Shown here piece after piece: positions 25,891-34,796 of a stretch of 64,000 nucleotides of DNA. The stretch covers positions 1-64,000 of the forward strand of contig JAAVAC010000055.1 of assembly GCA_014804265.1 (NCBI GenBank). The letters run 5' to 3'. Source of the stretch: Lachnospiraceae bacterium (GTDB taxonomy: Bacteria > Bacillota > Clostridia > Lachnospirales > Lachnospiraceae). Within the stretch, counting starts at the first letter, position 1. Every line of letters begins with the position of its first letter. Both the position numbers and the translations under genes were made by a program. The notes beneath the pieces are model-generated. The model searched no databases. It saw only the letters and a list, made by a program, of their open reading frames with translations, and had not been told where the DNA came from.

Positions 25891-26061
25891 ATATCTATCC
25901 TTTCTGGATTTTTCCTATTTTATCAATAACATCATACCATATTATTTCTACAAATCATAGGAAAAATAAAAGAAGTTTGAACATGTTATTATGCCGTAAG
26001 AAGCGTGAATACGTACCAAATATGCTACCGTCAATAAGAGAGGAAAGGTGACGTCACAAAT

Positions 26062-26460
26062 TCACCGGCTCTGTGTCTTTGCTTTTGCAAGTCTAACCTT
26101 AAAATTTCCAATAAAATCGCTATATTCCGCTGATAAAATATAGGTATCTGAATGCTCTAAAGTAAAATAAGTTTCCAATTCTTTTGCCTTATCCAATTCA
26201 TATACTGCATTACCCTTTGAATCATATAACAGGATATCTAAATTTCCTTGTTCTATATGGGAGGAAAAGGAAAATTTTATTTTGTCCCCTGACTCTCCAC
26301 GAAATGAAATATTAGAAGTATTCGTTGTCGGTGTAGTATAAATATGGTTCATACTGCCAAATACCTTAGGACGGGTTAATAGGCCAATACTTAGTACAAT
26401 GGCAATTAAGAGTATAATAACAGTTATTATGCTGTTCTTTTTATCAAGCTTCTTTATCAC
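26062..26460 (-). CDS. Membrane-anchored extracytoplasmic protein, unknown
   Basis: A 132-residue protein not assigned to a family. A short basic N-terminus and one hydrophobic helix (about residues 10-28, [18 protein letters not shown]) precede a roughly 100-residue outside domain rich in Ser/Thr and beta-prone sequence ([21 protein letters not shown]), resembling small pre-peptidase or beta-sandwich lipoprotein-like domains. Its GTG start overlaps the stop of the XRE regulator gene (GTGA), so the two are coupled and may form a regulator-sensor pair. Confidence 0.65.
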   Translation of the reverse strand: MIKKLDKKNSIITVIILLIAIVLSIGLLTRPKVFGSMNHIYTTPTTNTSNISFRGESGDKIKFSFSSHIEQGNLDILLYDSKGNAVYELDKAKELETYFTLEHSDTYILSAEYSDFIGNFKVRLAKAKTQSR

Positions 26461-26963
26461 GATTCTGTTCCTCCCGTTATTTTACTCTTTCCTTTGATTG
26501 AATATATTAACTCATTTAAGTATTTTTTGGATATCCTCAAGTTGATTTGAATTACTATTGCCGTCGCTATAAGCAAAATAACAGCAAACTCCATCAATCC
26601 CGATTGAAATTGCAGATATATAAGGATAAATATTGCAAATGCAATAACATAGACAAAAACACTGCTCAAAATGCGGATGTTCTTAATTTGTAATAGTAAC
26701 CTTTTTTCGCGAACCTCGTTTTGTTCTTTTTCTAAACATTCTGTCCGAATAGTCAGCTCGTCCACATCCTTTGAGAGTAGCATATAGTCAGTAGATACAT
26801 TAAAAACTTGACTTAGCGCTACCAATCGTTCTAACTCCGGTAATGTCTCTCCGGATTCCCATTTTGATATGGATTGTCTTGACACACCAACTTTTTCTGC
26901 CAATTGCTCTTGAGATAATTTATTGGTTTTTCTTAGTTCATATATTTTTTGTGATAACTTCAT
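26457..26963 (-). CDS. XRE-family regulator with C-terminal membrane segments
   Basis: A 168-residue protein. The N-terminal HTH of about 60 residues contains [22 protein letters not shown] charged coiled stretch (about 70-95) and two hydrophobic helices (about 100-120 and 124-142) follow. Such membrane-linked XRE proteins are common in Firmicutes. ATG 26963 has GGAAGGAGA upstream; the longer frame to 27020 lacks this. It is coupled to the downstream membrane-anchored protein and divergent from asnA. Confidence 0.82.
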   Translation of the reverse strand: MKLSQKIYELRKTNKLSQEQLAEKVGVSRQSISKWESGETLPELERLVALSQVFNVSTDYMLLSKDVDELTIRTECLEKEQNEVREKRLLLQIKNIRILSSVFVYVIAFAIFILIYLQFQSGLMEFAVILLIATAIVIQINLRISKKYLNELIYSIKGKSKITGGTES

Positions 26964-27077
26964 AATGAATGTCTCCTTCCTTTTAAAGCTTAGTTTACTA
27001 AAAAATTGAATTGCATTCAATAAAGAATCCTATGCAATTGCAGCAACCAACACGTGCATAGACGGTTGCATTACCTA

Positions 27078-27107
27078 TTGGACTTTCCATAGCAAATACA
27101 GTATAAT
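27078..27107 (+). promoter_or_regulatory. Putative asnA promoter
   Basis: TTGGAC (27078-27083), an 18-base spacer and TATAAT (27102-27107) lie about 90 bases before asnA. Confidence 0.55.
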
Positions 27108-27196
27108 ATCCCATGACCAACAAAATCTCTTTCATATTTCAACTTCACAGAGATTACATTATATGTATAGGAAAACCTTACACGGGAGGAAATAAC

Positions 27197-28207
27197 ATGA
27201 GCAAAATTACAATACCGAAGGGCTATGAATCCCCTTTGGATATTAAGGAAACAGAAGTAGCAATTAAGCGGGTAAAGGACTTTTTTGAAAGAGAGCTGGC
27301 TACCCAGTTGAATTTAAAACGTGTGTCAGCTCCTTTGTTCGTGAAACCGGAATCCGGTTTAAATGACAACCTAAACGGAGTAGAAAGACCTGTAAGCTTT
27401 GGGATCAAGGAGCAGCAGGACAAGGAAGTGGAAATCGTCCATTCTCTGGCAAAATGGAAACGCCAGGCATTAAAACGTTATGGTTTTTCCAAAGGAGAAG
27501 GATTATATACAGATATGAATGCCATCCGCCGAGATGAAGATACGGACAATATCCATTCCATATTTGTAGATCAGTGGGATTGGGAAAAAATCCTTGGAAA
27601 AGAAGAGCGAAATGTGGATTATTTACAGGAAACGGTAAAATCCGTATATGAAGCCCTTCGTGTCACCGAAAAATATATGGCAAATAAATACAATTATATC
27701 AACTGCATCCTGCCGGAAGAAATTACATTTATAACGTCACAGGAATTAGAAGACCAGTATCCAGACCTAATGCCAAAGGAAAGAGAAAATCTTATTGCAA
27801 AAGAAAAAGGCGCCGTATTTATTATGGGAATCGGCGGAGCGCTTGTATCGGGAGAAAGACATGACGGAAGGGCGCCGGACTATGATGACTGGGCATTGAA
27901 CGGAGATATTATCGTATATTATCCAGTGCTGGACATGGCACTTGAATTATCTTCCATGGGAATCCGTGTAAATGAGGAATCCTTAAGGAAGCAGCTTCAG
28001 ATTGCCGGCTGTGAGGAAAGGGCAGAGCTTCCTTTCCAGGCATCTCTGTTAAAAGGTGAGCTGCCGCTTACGATCGGCGGTGGTATCGGACAGTCCAGAA
28101 TTTGTATGTTCTATTTGAGGAAGGCCCATATCGGTGAGGTACAGTCTTCCATCTGGCCGGAAGAAATCTGCACACAGGCAGAAGAGGCAGGAATCCATTT
28201 GCTGTAG
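27197..28207 (+). CDS. asnA: Aspartate--ammonia ligase (asparagine synthetase A)
   Basis: A 336-residue class II synthetase-like enzyme making asparagine from aspartate, ammonia and ATP. Recognisable parts are [24 protein letters not shown], the [12 protein letters not shown] region, VDQWDWEK and the [13 protein letters not shown]-terminal motif. The start at 27197 has GGGAGG 7 bases upstream; a longer frame from 27113 lacks one. It pairs functionally with asnS at 23467. Confidence 0.96.
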   Translation: MSKITIPKGYESPLDIKETEVAIKRVKDFFERELATQLNLKRVSAPLFVKPESGLNDNLNGVERPVSFGIKEQQDKEVEIVHSLAKWKRQALKRYGFSKGEGLYTDMNAIRRDEDTDNIHSIFVDQWDWEKILGKEERNVDYLQETVKSVYEALRVTEKYMANKYNYINCILPEEITFITSQELEDQYPDLMPKERENLIAKEKGAVFIMGIGGALVSGERHDGRAPDYDDWALNGDIIVYYPVLDMALELSSMGIRVNEESLRKQLQIAGCEERAELPFQASLLKGELPLTIGGGIGQSRICMFYLRKAHIGEVQSSIWPEEICTQAEEAGIHLL

Positions 28208-28298
28208 TTTTCAAAAGATGAAATAAATAGTAATAGAAACTTCTTTTCCTACATAAAATTTAGAAAGTTACCGGTACAATTGTAGCAGTTTAAAAAAC

Positions 28299-28340
28299 GT
28301 AACAGTTCAGCCAGCAGTTCCCCACAGGCTGAGCTGTTAC
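28299..28340 (+). other. 14-bp hairpin before spmB
   Basis: GTAACAGTTCAGCC (28299-28312) pairs with GGCTGAGCTGTTAC (28327-28340), one G-U, around a 14-base loop. AAAAAGACGGAG follows, so it is no plus-strand terminator. On the minus strand a T6 run follows, but no minus gene reads into it. It sits just before the spmB ribosome binding site. Confidence 0.6.
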
Positions 28341-28359
28341 AAAAAGACGGAGACAATCA

Positions 28360-28884
28360 ATGAATGTACTTGCAAACATTTCTAATATTATCATACCTCT
28401 TTTGATCTTTTATATCATTGCCTATGGAATTGTGGAAAAAGTAGAGGTTTATGAGGACTTTATAAAAGGGGCAAAGGATGGACTTATTACAGTAGTAAAT
28501 ATTATGCCTACCATGATTGGCCTTATGGTGGCGGTAGGTGTCCTGCGGGCTTCCGGTTTTCTGGATTTTATAGGAGAGCTATTTGGAAGGATGACCGAAA
28601 AAATCGGATTTCCGGGAGAGCTGGTTCCTTTAAGCTTTGTGAAAATGTTTTCTTCCTCGGCAGCCACAGGGCTTGTGCTGGATATATTCAAGGAATATGG
28701 AACAGATTCTAAGATGGGGCTTATTACTTCCCTGATGATGAGCTGCACGGAAACGATTTTTTATACCATGTCCGTTTATTTTATGGCGGCAAAGGTTTCC
28801 AAAACCCGGTATACTCTTACCGGTGCGCTCCTTTCCACATTGGCAGGCACCGTTGCCAGTGTCATACTGGCAGGAATGATGTAA
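28360..28884 (+). CDS. spmB: Spore maturation protein B
   Basis: A 174-residue membrane protein of the Gate/nucleoside-recognition family. It has hydrophobic helices at about 5-25, 44-64 and 150-172, the segment IIPLLIFYIIAYGIVEKVEVYEDFIKG-like order and SCTETIFYTMSVYF. It works with SpmA in dehydration of the spore core. It is separated from spmA by about 5 kb, although the two genes are usually adjacent. A terminator follows. Confidence 0.92.
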   Translation: MNVLANISNIIIPLLIFYIIAYGIVEKVEVYEDFIKGAKDGLITVVNIMPTMIGLMVAVGVLRASGFLDFIGELFGRMTEKIGFPGELVPLSFVKMFSSSAATGLVLDIFKEYGTDSKMGLITSLMMSCTETIFYTMSVYFMAAKVSKTRYTLTGALLSTLAGTVASVILAGMM

Positions 28885-28914
28885 ATATTTCGTGTTTTTT
28901 AGAAGTTTATCACG

Positions 28915-28947
28915 GGAACAGTCGATTGTTCGGACTGTTCCTTTTTT
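28915..28947 (+). terminator. Terminator of spmB
   Basis: GGAACAGTC (28915-28923) pairs with GACTGTTCC (28933-28941), followed by TTTTTT. Confidence 0.88.
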
Positions 28948-29041
28948 ATATTCTGTGATACCATGTACATATCAGTGGAAAAAACAGCAATGAAAAACAG
29001 TTGAATCATTGTTTGCAGGAATAAAAAAGGGGGATATGTTA

Positions 29042-29944
29042 ATGGAACATAATCAGAAGAAAATAATGGAGATACTATTTTCCAACCGGAAAAGCGTCTT
29101 TTTTTACTGGGACTGTGCACAAGTTTCCTGGCAGGTGTACGGAGATTATATTCCCAAAATGGATTCGGAAAAGGACAATCCTTTGAAAGCGCTTATGCAG
29201 GAAGGACTGATTTTGTCTGAAGATAGAAATGTATTCCAGACCTATCTGACTCAGATTGAAAAGGGTCTGCACTACGGAATGCCGGAAGACAGTCTGGAAA
29301 TTCAATGCCACATAAAATCCAGAGAAGGCTATCAATGGTATAATGTAGATTGTCGGTTTTTAAAGGATGAGAAGAATCGAATTATGGAAATAGCAGGCTT
29401 TTTGGAGCCTATGAGCGCTATTGAAATCATGCAGAAAAACCAATTGATGCGTCTGACTATGGATCGCAACCCACAGGTATTTGCAAATGCTATCAGAGAG
29501 CAATTTGCCAGATATCCTCAGGAGAAATTTGCCTTTGTACAGTTCGATATTGATAAATTTAGAATGATCAATGAATTGCATGGAGACGAATTTGGAACAG
29601 AAGTACTTGGAAATATTTTAAATACGTTAAAAGGAATATGTAATAAAGAGCAGCTGTTTGCCAGATTAAGTGCCGACTTATTTCTGGTTGTGACCAGGTA
29701 TAAGGAAGAGGAGGAACTGGTGGAATTCATTCATTATCTGGAAGAACATCTGGACCATTATAAGGATGTTCATTACACATTGGCTTTTGGAGTTTATCTG
29801 GTTACCGATAAAACAATGGAAACAAGGCATATGGGAGATTCTGCTTCTCTGGCCAGAAAGAGCATTAAAGGAAATGCCCTGCAGAACATTGCCTTTTTTA
29901 ATAAGAGCTTAAAAGGCACTCTTTACAGCCGGAAATGGGAATGA
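29042..29944 (+). CDS. Degenerate GGDEF-domain protein
   Basis: A 300-residue protein. The N-terminal half looks PAS-like (YQWYNVDCRFLKDE). The C-terminal half is a GGDEF domain with FDIDKFRMINELHGDEFG conserved, but the signature GGDEF is replaced by SADLF in RLSADLFLVV, so cyclase activity is unlikely. It may bind nucleotide or be decaying. GGGGG precedes ATGs at 29036 and 29042. An EAL-domain fragment follows directly in another frame, which suggests an ancestral GGDEF-EAL protein cut short. Confidence 0.75.
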   Translation: MEHNQKKIMEILFSNRKSVFFYWDCAQVSWQVYGDYIPKMDSEKDNPLKALMQEGLILSEDRNVFQTYLTQIEKGLHYGMPEDSLEIQCHIKSREGYQWYNVDCRFLKDEKNRIMEIAGFLEPMSAIEIMQKNQLMRLTMDRNPQVFANAIREQFARYPQEKFAFVQFDIDKFRMINELHGDEFGTEVLGNILNTLKGICNKEQLFARLSADLFLVVTRYKEEEELVEFIHYLEEHLDHYKDVHYTLAFGVYLVTDKTMETRHMGDSASLARKSIKGNALQNIAFFNKSLKGTLYSRKWE

Positions 29945-29946
29945 TC

Positions 29947-30048
29947 GTTCCCATGAATTTCATTCCTGCGTTGGATGATTTCGGATCGGGAGCCTCCTCC
30001 TTAAATACACTGAAAATAGCAAAACAGGTAAAGTTATGTTATAATTAA
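29947..30048 (+). pseudogene. Remnant of an EAL phosphodiesterase domain
   Basis: Translated from 29947, 33 codons read VPMNFIPALDDFGSGASSLN and then TLKIAKQVKLCYN, ending in TAA. LDDFGSG-x-SSLN is a hallmark of EAL domains (c-di-GMP hydrolysis). The frame is shifted relative to the preceding GGDEF gene and the rest of the domain is missing. Confidence 0.7.
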
Positions 30049-30113
30049 ACTTATTCGGCGTGCTGACGAAGGAGTCATCAATGTAATGGCTATGATAGAG
30101 GAGGAAGATACAA

Positions 30114-31139
30114 ATGCAGAAAGATGATATAAGAATTAAGCGTGTAATTGTACATATTATGGATTCCCTTGTGGGATTGCCGGTTCTATCGGATACGGAG
30201 ATAGAATTTGGCTCCGATTTTGCGGATTTCTTAAGGGAACATATTTACAAGATTATGTCCAGTGACGATTGCAAGCAGTGCAAATTTTACGAAAAAGAAT
30301 CGGAAGTATATCAGATGCTGATCCAGTATAGTGAGGAAAATTTTATCCCCATGAGCCGGGATATGGCAGATTATTTGTATCAGATCATGAACAGCAATAT
30401 AGATATTCCGCCTGCAGATTTGATAATTGTGCGTTTTAAGGCAAATGACAGGGAATATCTGGCAATTTTGAAAATGAACTACAAAGAATCTTATACACAC
30501 CGTACAAAGGCATTAGAGGAGGGGGAAGGAAATGAAAATGAAATCATTAAATACCGATCCATTCTTCCAGCAGAAAGCCAAAGGCTTTCGGAAGCGGCTA
30601 TCATAGATTTAGGGGATTTATCTGTCCGGGCCATTGAGAAAAAATATGATATCAACGGGGAAAAGACCAACTACTTTACCTATCTGTTTTTAAAATGCAG
30701 CAGTGAGCTGTCCCATAAGTCCAAGTTATCCATCGTGTCCAAAGCCGTGGAAAGTGTGCAGAATCATTATTATGATGAAAGCGCCCTTTATGAGCAGACC
30801 ATGCGTGCCAAAAATATCATACACGAGGCACTAGAAGAAGACGGCGGCTTTGTGGTAGAGGAAATCGCAGAAAAGATTTTTGAGGAAAAACCGGAATTAA
30901 AAGTAGAATTTCAGGATAAAATGGAAAAGTACGACATGGTAAAGCAGGAAATCGCACCTCAGAGCGAACGCACAACCAAAAAATATGAGACCCAGTATTT
31001 AACCACCGATTCCGGCATTGAGATTAAGATTCCCATGGAACAGTACAATGATCCGGGCAGTGTGGAATTTATTACGAATTCGGATGGCAGCATATCCGTG
31101 CTTATTAAAAATATAGGGCATATTAAGGCAAAACTGTAA
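30114..31139 (+). CDS. Nucleoid-associated protein (NdpA/YejK-like)
   Basis: A 341-residue cytosolic protein matching the 37-kDa nucleoid-associated (NdpA) family in length and plan: an N-terminal IKRVIVHIMDSLVGLPVLS, a central YLAILKMNYKESYTH strand-rich part and a C-terminal ETQYLTTDSGIEIKIP segment. Family members associate with the nucleoid; the role in Firmicutes is not settled. The ribosome binding site is GAGGAGGAAG. An 11-bp inverted repeat begins at its stop codon. Confidence 0.8.
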   Translation: MQKDDIRIKRVIVHIMDSLVGLPVLSDTEIEFGSDFADFLREHIYKIMSSDDCKQCKFYEKESEVYQMLIQYSEENFIPMSRDMADYLYQIMNSNIDIPPADLIIVRFKANDREYLAILKMNYKESYTHRTKALEEGEGNENEIIKYRSILPAESQRLSEAAIIDLGDLSVRAIEKKYDINGEKTNYFTYLFLKCSSELSHKSKLSIVSKAVESVQNHYYDESALYEQTMRAKNIIHEALEEDGGFVVEEIAEKIFEEKPELKVEFQDKMEKYDMVKQEIAPQSERTTKKYETQYLTTDSGIEIKIPMEQYNDPGSVEFITNSDGSISVLIKNIGHIKAKL

Positions 31140-31179
31140 AATACTTTGAATAAAAAATAATTGGAGAATCAAAGTATTT
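31139..31179 (+). other. Inverted repeat between ndpA-like gene and fabT
   Basis: AAATACTTTGA (31139-31149) and TCAAAGTATTT (31169-31179) form an 11-bp perfect stem with a 19-base loop. The arms contain the TTTGA and TCAAA half-sites seen in the fab operators, but 19 bases apart instead of 3. It could be a weak terminator (TTTCC follows) or a split operator for autoregulation. Confidence 0.6.
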
Positions 31180-31182
31180 CCA

Positions 31183-31211
31183 TTGATTTGTAAGAAAAAT
31201 GGTGGTAAAAT
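31183..31211 (+). promoter_or_regulatory. Putative fabT promoter
   Basis: TTGATT (31183-31188), a 17-base spacer and TAAAAT (31206-31211). It lies just after the inverted repeat and about 110 bases before the GTG start. Confidence 0.45.
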
Positions 31212-31322
31212 GTGTGCATGATCGATGAACCGGACAGAAAAAGTGGTAGAATCTGTTAAGTGTGAAAAGGATCAAAATACGGCAGGAAAAGATAGGTTAT
31301 TTATCTGTTTGGAGAATGTATC

Positions 31323-31760
31323 GTGAACATCAACAATGCGTTAAATGAACTCTTAGTAGGACTTTTCAGGGATATTAATGAAATAGAAGAAAAAGCCATT
31401 CGGACAGGGCAGTACAAGAATATGACTGCAAATGACATGCATGTAATTGAAGCCGTTGGCATAAATGGTGCAAAGAATATGTCTGCTGTGGCCAAGGCCT
31501 TGAATGTTACTACCGGCACGCTTACGATTGCCATCAATTCGCTGGTAAAAAAGAATTATGTGAAAAGGGTACGCAGCGAGGAGGATCGGCGGGTCGTTTT
31601 AGTTTCCCTGACACCTAAGGGAAGAAAAGCGTTTTATCACCATAAAAAATTTCATGATGATATGATTGAACAGATTGTAAAGCAATTGGAAGAACCGGAA
31701 AAAGAAGTATTGGAAAAAACTTTGACGACTTTGGCGGAGTTTTTCAAAAGCAAGAGATAA
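31323..31760 (+). CDS. fabT: FabT-like MarR-family regulator of fatty acid synthesis
   Basis: A 145-residue MarR protein. The winged helix spans about residues 35-105, with the recognition region KALNVTTGTLTIAINSLVKKNYVKRVRSEEDRRVV, very close to the layout of streptococcal FabT. FabT binds acyl-ACP and represses fab genes through TTTGA-N3-TCAAA boxes; such boxes occur at the acpP promoters and before fabD. The GTG start has GGAG 8 bases upstream. It is not in the fab operon but 11 kb downstream, and its 3' end is overlapped in antisense by the DUF885 frame. Confidence 0.82.
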   Translation: MNINNALNELLVGLFRDINEIEEKAIRTGQYKNMTANDMHVIEAVGINGAKNMSAVAKALNVTTGTLTIAINSLVKKNYVKRVRSEEDRRVVLVSLTPKGRKAFYHHKKFHDDMIEQIVKQLEEPEKEVLEKTLTTLAEFFKSKR

Positions 31761-33589
31761 GAGCCATTCCAGACAGTGTCTAGAATGGCTTCTTTTATAA
31801 GTGGAAATGGAGAAGGGCCAAGCTGAAGCAGCAACTGATGAAATCTTGCATCACTGTACGAATTGCCCCAGTTAGCTTTTGCTAATTCCCTGCATTCCAG
31901 TATTTCCAAATAGCCCAGATAATATTTCAGATAGTTAGCAGGCTCTGCCCCAATATAAAAATAAATCGCATCTATGGTGTCGTTATCGGTGATTCCCAGA
32001 TTATGTAGATAAGGTGCGATTTCCTCCGGGCTCATGCCCTCATAATGAATCATAATATCCAGGAGAGAATACAGGCAGAGTTGTATGCTTCTGTCTAGAG
32101 CCACGGCTTGATAAATGGTTTCTAAGCTGGAATCTTTCGATAGACTGCTTCCGCACCGGGCAGCATAGTCATAGGACAACATTTCCGTGTAGGTAGCATA
32201 TCCTTCTATATAGCCTCCAAAATAAAGGAGACTTCTTAAAGGCGGAAGCTTTTCCCTTTCACGACAGGTCTGAAAAGCCACGGACTGATATAAATGTCCC
32301 GGAAAGCCTTCGTGAGCCAGGGTCGTATATAAATCGATTCCTTTATCGGTTGTGGAATGGTTAATATAGATTACATTTTGAGAAATAGCATCCAAAGGAG
32401 GCGTAAAGTAATATGCAGGACTGGTATATGCCTCTAGGGAAGAATCCACGTCCTTGACCGTATAGCTGTAAGAGGCATCTGGAGCAAAAGGAAACTGGTC
32501 CGTCATTCTTGTCTTAATATCCTCTAAAATTTCAACAGGAGTCAGTGCCTCCAAAGGATCCCGAAAGCTTTCATAGGCTCCGGAAGGCAGTGCCGCTACT
32601 GTGCTGTGCAAAAGCAAAAAGTCCGATTGCAGCTGATCTGTTAAAAGAGCCTTTATTTCCGGTATGGATTTGTCAGTGCCCACCTTGGACTTTACCAGAT
32701 ATTCATAATATTTTTTTCCATTCTTATCATGGCATAGCCCGGCCTGATCTTTTCCCGTTCCCTTTAAAACGGTAAGGCAGTCTCCTAAGGCTTCATAAGC
32801 GGGAAACAATATAGTAGTCAGCAGTCTGTCGTTTTGAGAAATATAATAATTTCTTTCGGAAGAGGAAATTTCTTCTTCTGCCAGTAAGGTATCCAGCTTT
32901 TTTTCAAAGGTAGTGACTAAAATATGGTTTTTGGCGGAGCTGGTAAAGTCATCACACCAGGAAATCACCTTTTGCGCTTCCGCATCAGACATAAATAAAC
33001 CAGCGGCTGACTTTTCTTTTTCATATTCCATAAGTCCCTTTAAATAAGAACCGGAGCATTCCAATATTTTCAGATAATTTTCCACATCTCGTTTTGTATC
33101 AAATGCGTATTCGGATAAAAGAAGGGGAAATTCCGTCTGAACCCCCGAAAAGGCGGAAAAGGGCTCATCTAAATAGGAGAACCGGCAGCCTTCCAGACTA
33201 TTTGCCAAATAGTATTCCAATACATCATAGCTGTAGTGAAGTTCATCGGATAAAGAATCCCGCCTGATTTTCTTAAGACGCTTTCTGGCATTTTCCGTGG
33301 AAACGGCAGCAGCACGTTCCGATTCCCTGCTGTAAACGGGAAGGGTCACCTCCGAACCTGATATCCCATACAGAGAAGGGTCCCGCAAGGTAAAATGAAG
33401 GCTTAAAGAATCGGAGGACAGCTCTGATACAAACAGTTCAGAGCAAAGAGCATTGAATCTGGCATTTTCGCTTATCTGCTCAAGACCAAAAAAATGACCG
33501 CTTTTCCCATAGTAAAAAATTAGAAAGATAATTGCTCCGCAAACAAGAAAAGCAAATACCTGTAAAAGATTTTTTCTGTGGCTTTTCAT
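31652..33589 (-). CDS. DUF885 family membrane-anchored protein, possible metallohydrolase
   Basis: A 645-residue protein. One N-terminal helix (about 10-27, VFAFLVCGAIIFLIFYYG) anchors a large outside domain. DUF885 signatures are LYTTLAHEGFPGHLYQS (HExxxGH-like, probably zinc-binding), the GYIEGYATYTE stretch and GLGxxG-poor helical repeats before it. The family is related to carboxypeptidase-like metallopeptidases, but its substrate is unknown. The family-like part ends near LLLQLGPSPFPLIKEAIL; the last 40 or so residues are read through the fabT terminator and antisense to fabT, so the original stop was probably lost. Confidence 0.78.
   Translation of the reverse strand: MKSHRKNLLQVFAFLVCGAIIFLIFYYGKSGHFFGLEQISENARFNALCSELFVSELSSDSLSLHFTLRDPSLYGISGSEVTLPVYSRESERAAAVSTENARKRLKKIRRDSLSDELHYSYDVLEYYLANSLEGCRFSYLDEPFSAFSGVQTEFPLLLSEYAFDTKRDVENYLKILECSGSYLKGLMEYEKEKSAAGLFMSDAEAQKVISWCDDFTSSAKNHILVTTFEKKLDTLLAEEEISSSERNYYISQNDRLLTTILFPAYEALGDCLTVLKGTGKDQAGLCHDKNGKKYYEYLVKSKVGTDKSIPEIKALLTDQLQSDFLLLHSTVAALPSGAYESFRDPLEALTPVEILEDIKTRMTDQFPFAPDASYSYTVKDVDSSLEAYTSPAYYFTPPLDAISQNVIYINHSTTDKGIDLYTTLAHEGFPGHLYQSVAFQTCREREKLPPLRSLLYFGGYIEGYATYTEMLSYDYAARCGSSLSKDSSLETIYQAVALDRSIQLCLYSLLDIMIHYEGMSPEEIAPYLHNLGITDNDTIDAIYFYIGAEPANYLKYYLGYLEILECRELAKANWGNSYSDARFHQLLLQLGPSPFPLIKEAILDTVWNGSYLLLLKNSAKVVKVFSNTSFSGSSNCFTICSIISS
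31761..31797 (+). terminator. Terminator of fabT
   Basis: AGCCATTC (31762-31769) pairs with GAATGGCT (31783-31790), followed by TCTTTT. The convergent DUF885 frame reads through it. Confidence 0.78.
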
Positions 33590-33700
33590 AACCGGCTGCT
33601 TTCTTTCTGTTTTTTTTCATTTTATGAGGGGAATTTACGGAAAATGTGGATATAAGTAAATTTTTTTAAGAAAGGTGGTTAGAGAGGAAAGGAAGGGGCA

Positions 33701-34024
33701 TCATTTCAAGCGGTTATAGGACAAAAAATCTTCCATGGAACCTGCATAAACATTCCTTATCCACAAATCATACCCATCAAAAGAACCCCGGATAAAATCA
33801 TGATATGCCGGGTAGGTAGTGTAGATCACAGGCCTTTTGCCGTATTTACTCTCAAGCGTACAAAGAAGGGTTGAAAGCTCCTGCTTTATCTTATCTGTAT
33901 CAAGTTTCTGCTTCTTTTTCTTTCCATAATACTCAACATCCACTACCGGAATCAGTAAGAGTAACACCAAACATAGAACCACGGTTATTCGTTTTGGGTT
34001 ACGTGTCATCAACTTTCTTATCAT
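33701..34024 (-). pseudogene. Internally deleted GH25 (lysozyme-type) remnant
   Basis: A 107-codon frame. Residues 1-25 form a signal or anchor segment. From PVVDVEYYG onward the sequence follows the second half of GH25 muramidases, including KYGKRPVIYTT and YDLWIRNVYAG. The first catalytic Asp region (about 100 residues between anchor and PVVDVE) and the C-terminal FWQY part are missing. The frame is open, so the product may still be made, but it should lack muramidase activity. Confidence 0.7.
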
Positions 34025-34220
34025 TGTAGATGCTCCTTGTAAAACCTGAAGTTATTAGCCGCTTGTACGAACCATACAAGTCACCCATAAATATAACATA
34101 TACTGTTAATTTTTCTATATGGCTGCAAATGGATTTTCGCTGATTTATGGGCCTTCCGGTAGACGATGGTAAGATTCTATGGTACTATGTACCTATGAAT
34201 GTATTGCTGATGGAGGGTGT

Positions 34221-34292
34221 ATGTTAAAAGTAGAAATTGCAGATTATTCAGGGAATCAACCAGAAATTAAGACATTTCGAAAAAATGTTTAA
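34221..34292 (+). CDS. Possible 23-residue leader or remnant peptide
   Basis: ATG at 34221 has GGAGGG 4-5 bases upstream and opens 23 codons (MLKVEIADYSGNQPEIKTFR, then KNV). It ends 25 bases before the DUF3990 gene. It could be a short leader or the end of a deleted gene. The surrounding stretch 34025-34316 otherwise holds only a small CTTGTA/TACAAG palindrome near 34062-34080. Confidence 0.3.
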   Translation: MLKVEIADYSGNQPEIKTFRKNV

Positions 34293-34316
34293 ATTTTGAG
34301 ATAGGAGGGATTTTGC

Positions 34317-34796
34317 TTGAAATTATATCATGGAAGCAATGTGGCGGTTATAAAGCCTAAAATTATTGTTTCTGATCGAAAGCTTGATTTTGGAACAGGG
34401 TTTTATCTAACAACAAGCTATGAACAGGCGGAAAGATGGGCAGAGTTAACAACAGCAAGGCGAAAAAAGGGGAAAGAGACCATAACGATATTTGAATTTG
34501 AGGAAACTGAATTTGAAAAATTGAAAGTATTAATTTTTAATGCAGCAAATATAGAATGGTTAAAGTATGCGGCAAATAACCGTAATAATGAAAATGCAGT
34601 GGATGACTACGATATTGTCGCTGGTCCTGTTGCAAATGATAGAACTGCACCTGTTATAGCTGCATATTTTGCTGGAATTTATGATGAAAAAGAAACGATA
34701 AAAAGACTTCTTCCTCAAAAACTTAAGGATCAATATGCTTTTAAAACTGAAAATGCTTTGAATTGTTTAAATTTTTGCGAGGTGATTGTAAAATGA
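34317..34796 (+). CDS. DUF3990 protein, putative ADP-ribosyltransferase-like
   Basis: A 159-residue protein with YHGSN at residues 4-8, DFGTGFYLTT at about 24-33, the Gln-Ala-x-x-Trp-Ala helix and DDYDIVAGPVANDRT, the DUF3990 plan thought to be ADP-ribosyltransferase-like. It starts with TTG, AGGAGG 7 bases upstream. Its stop overlaps the next start (ATGA). The unit continues with two small genes, a macrodomain and a small acidic protein. A macrodomain beside an ART-like protein suggests paired addition and removal of ADP-ribose. The target is unknown. Confidence 0.78.
   Translation: MKLYHGSNVAVIKPKIIVSDRKLDFGTGFYLTTSYEQAERWAELTTARRKKGKETITIFEFEETEFEKLKVLIFNAANIEWLKYAANNRNNENAVDDYDIVAGPVANDRTAPVIAAYFAGIYDEKETIKRLLPQKLKDQYAFKTENALNCLNFCEVIVK

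Noticed and set aside
31139..31179. Inverted repeat called as a definite FabT operator
   Set aside because: The half-sites match, but their spacing is 19 bases instead of 3; a terminator explains it equally well.
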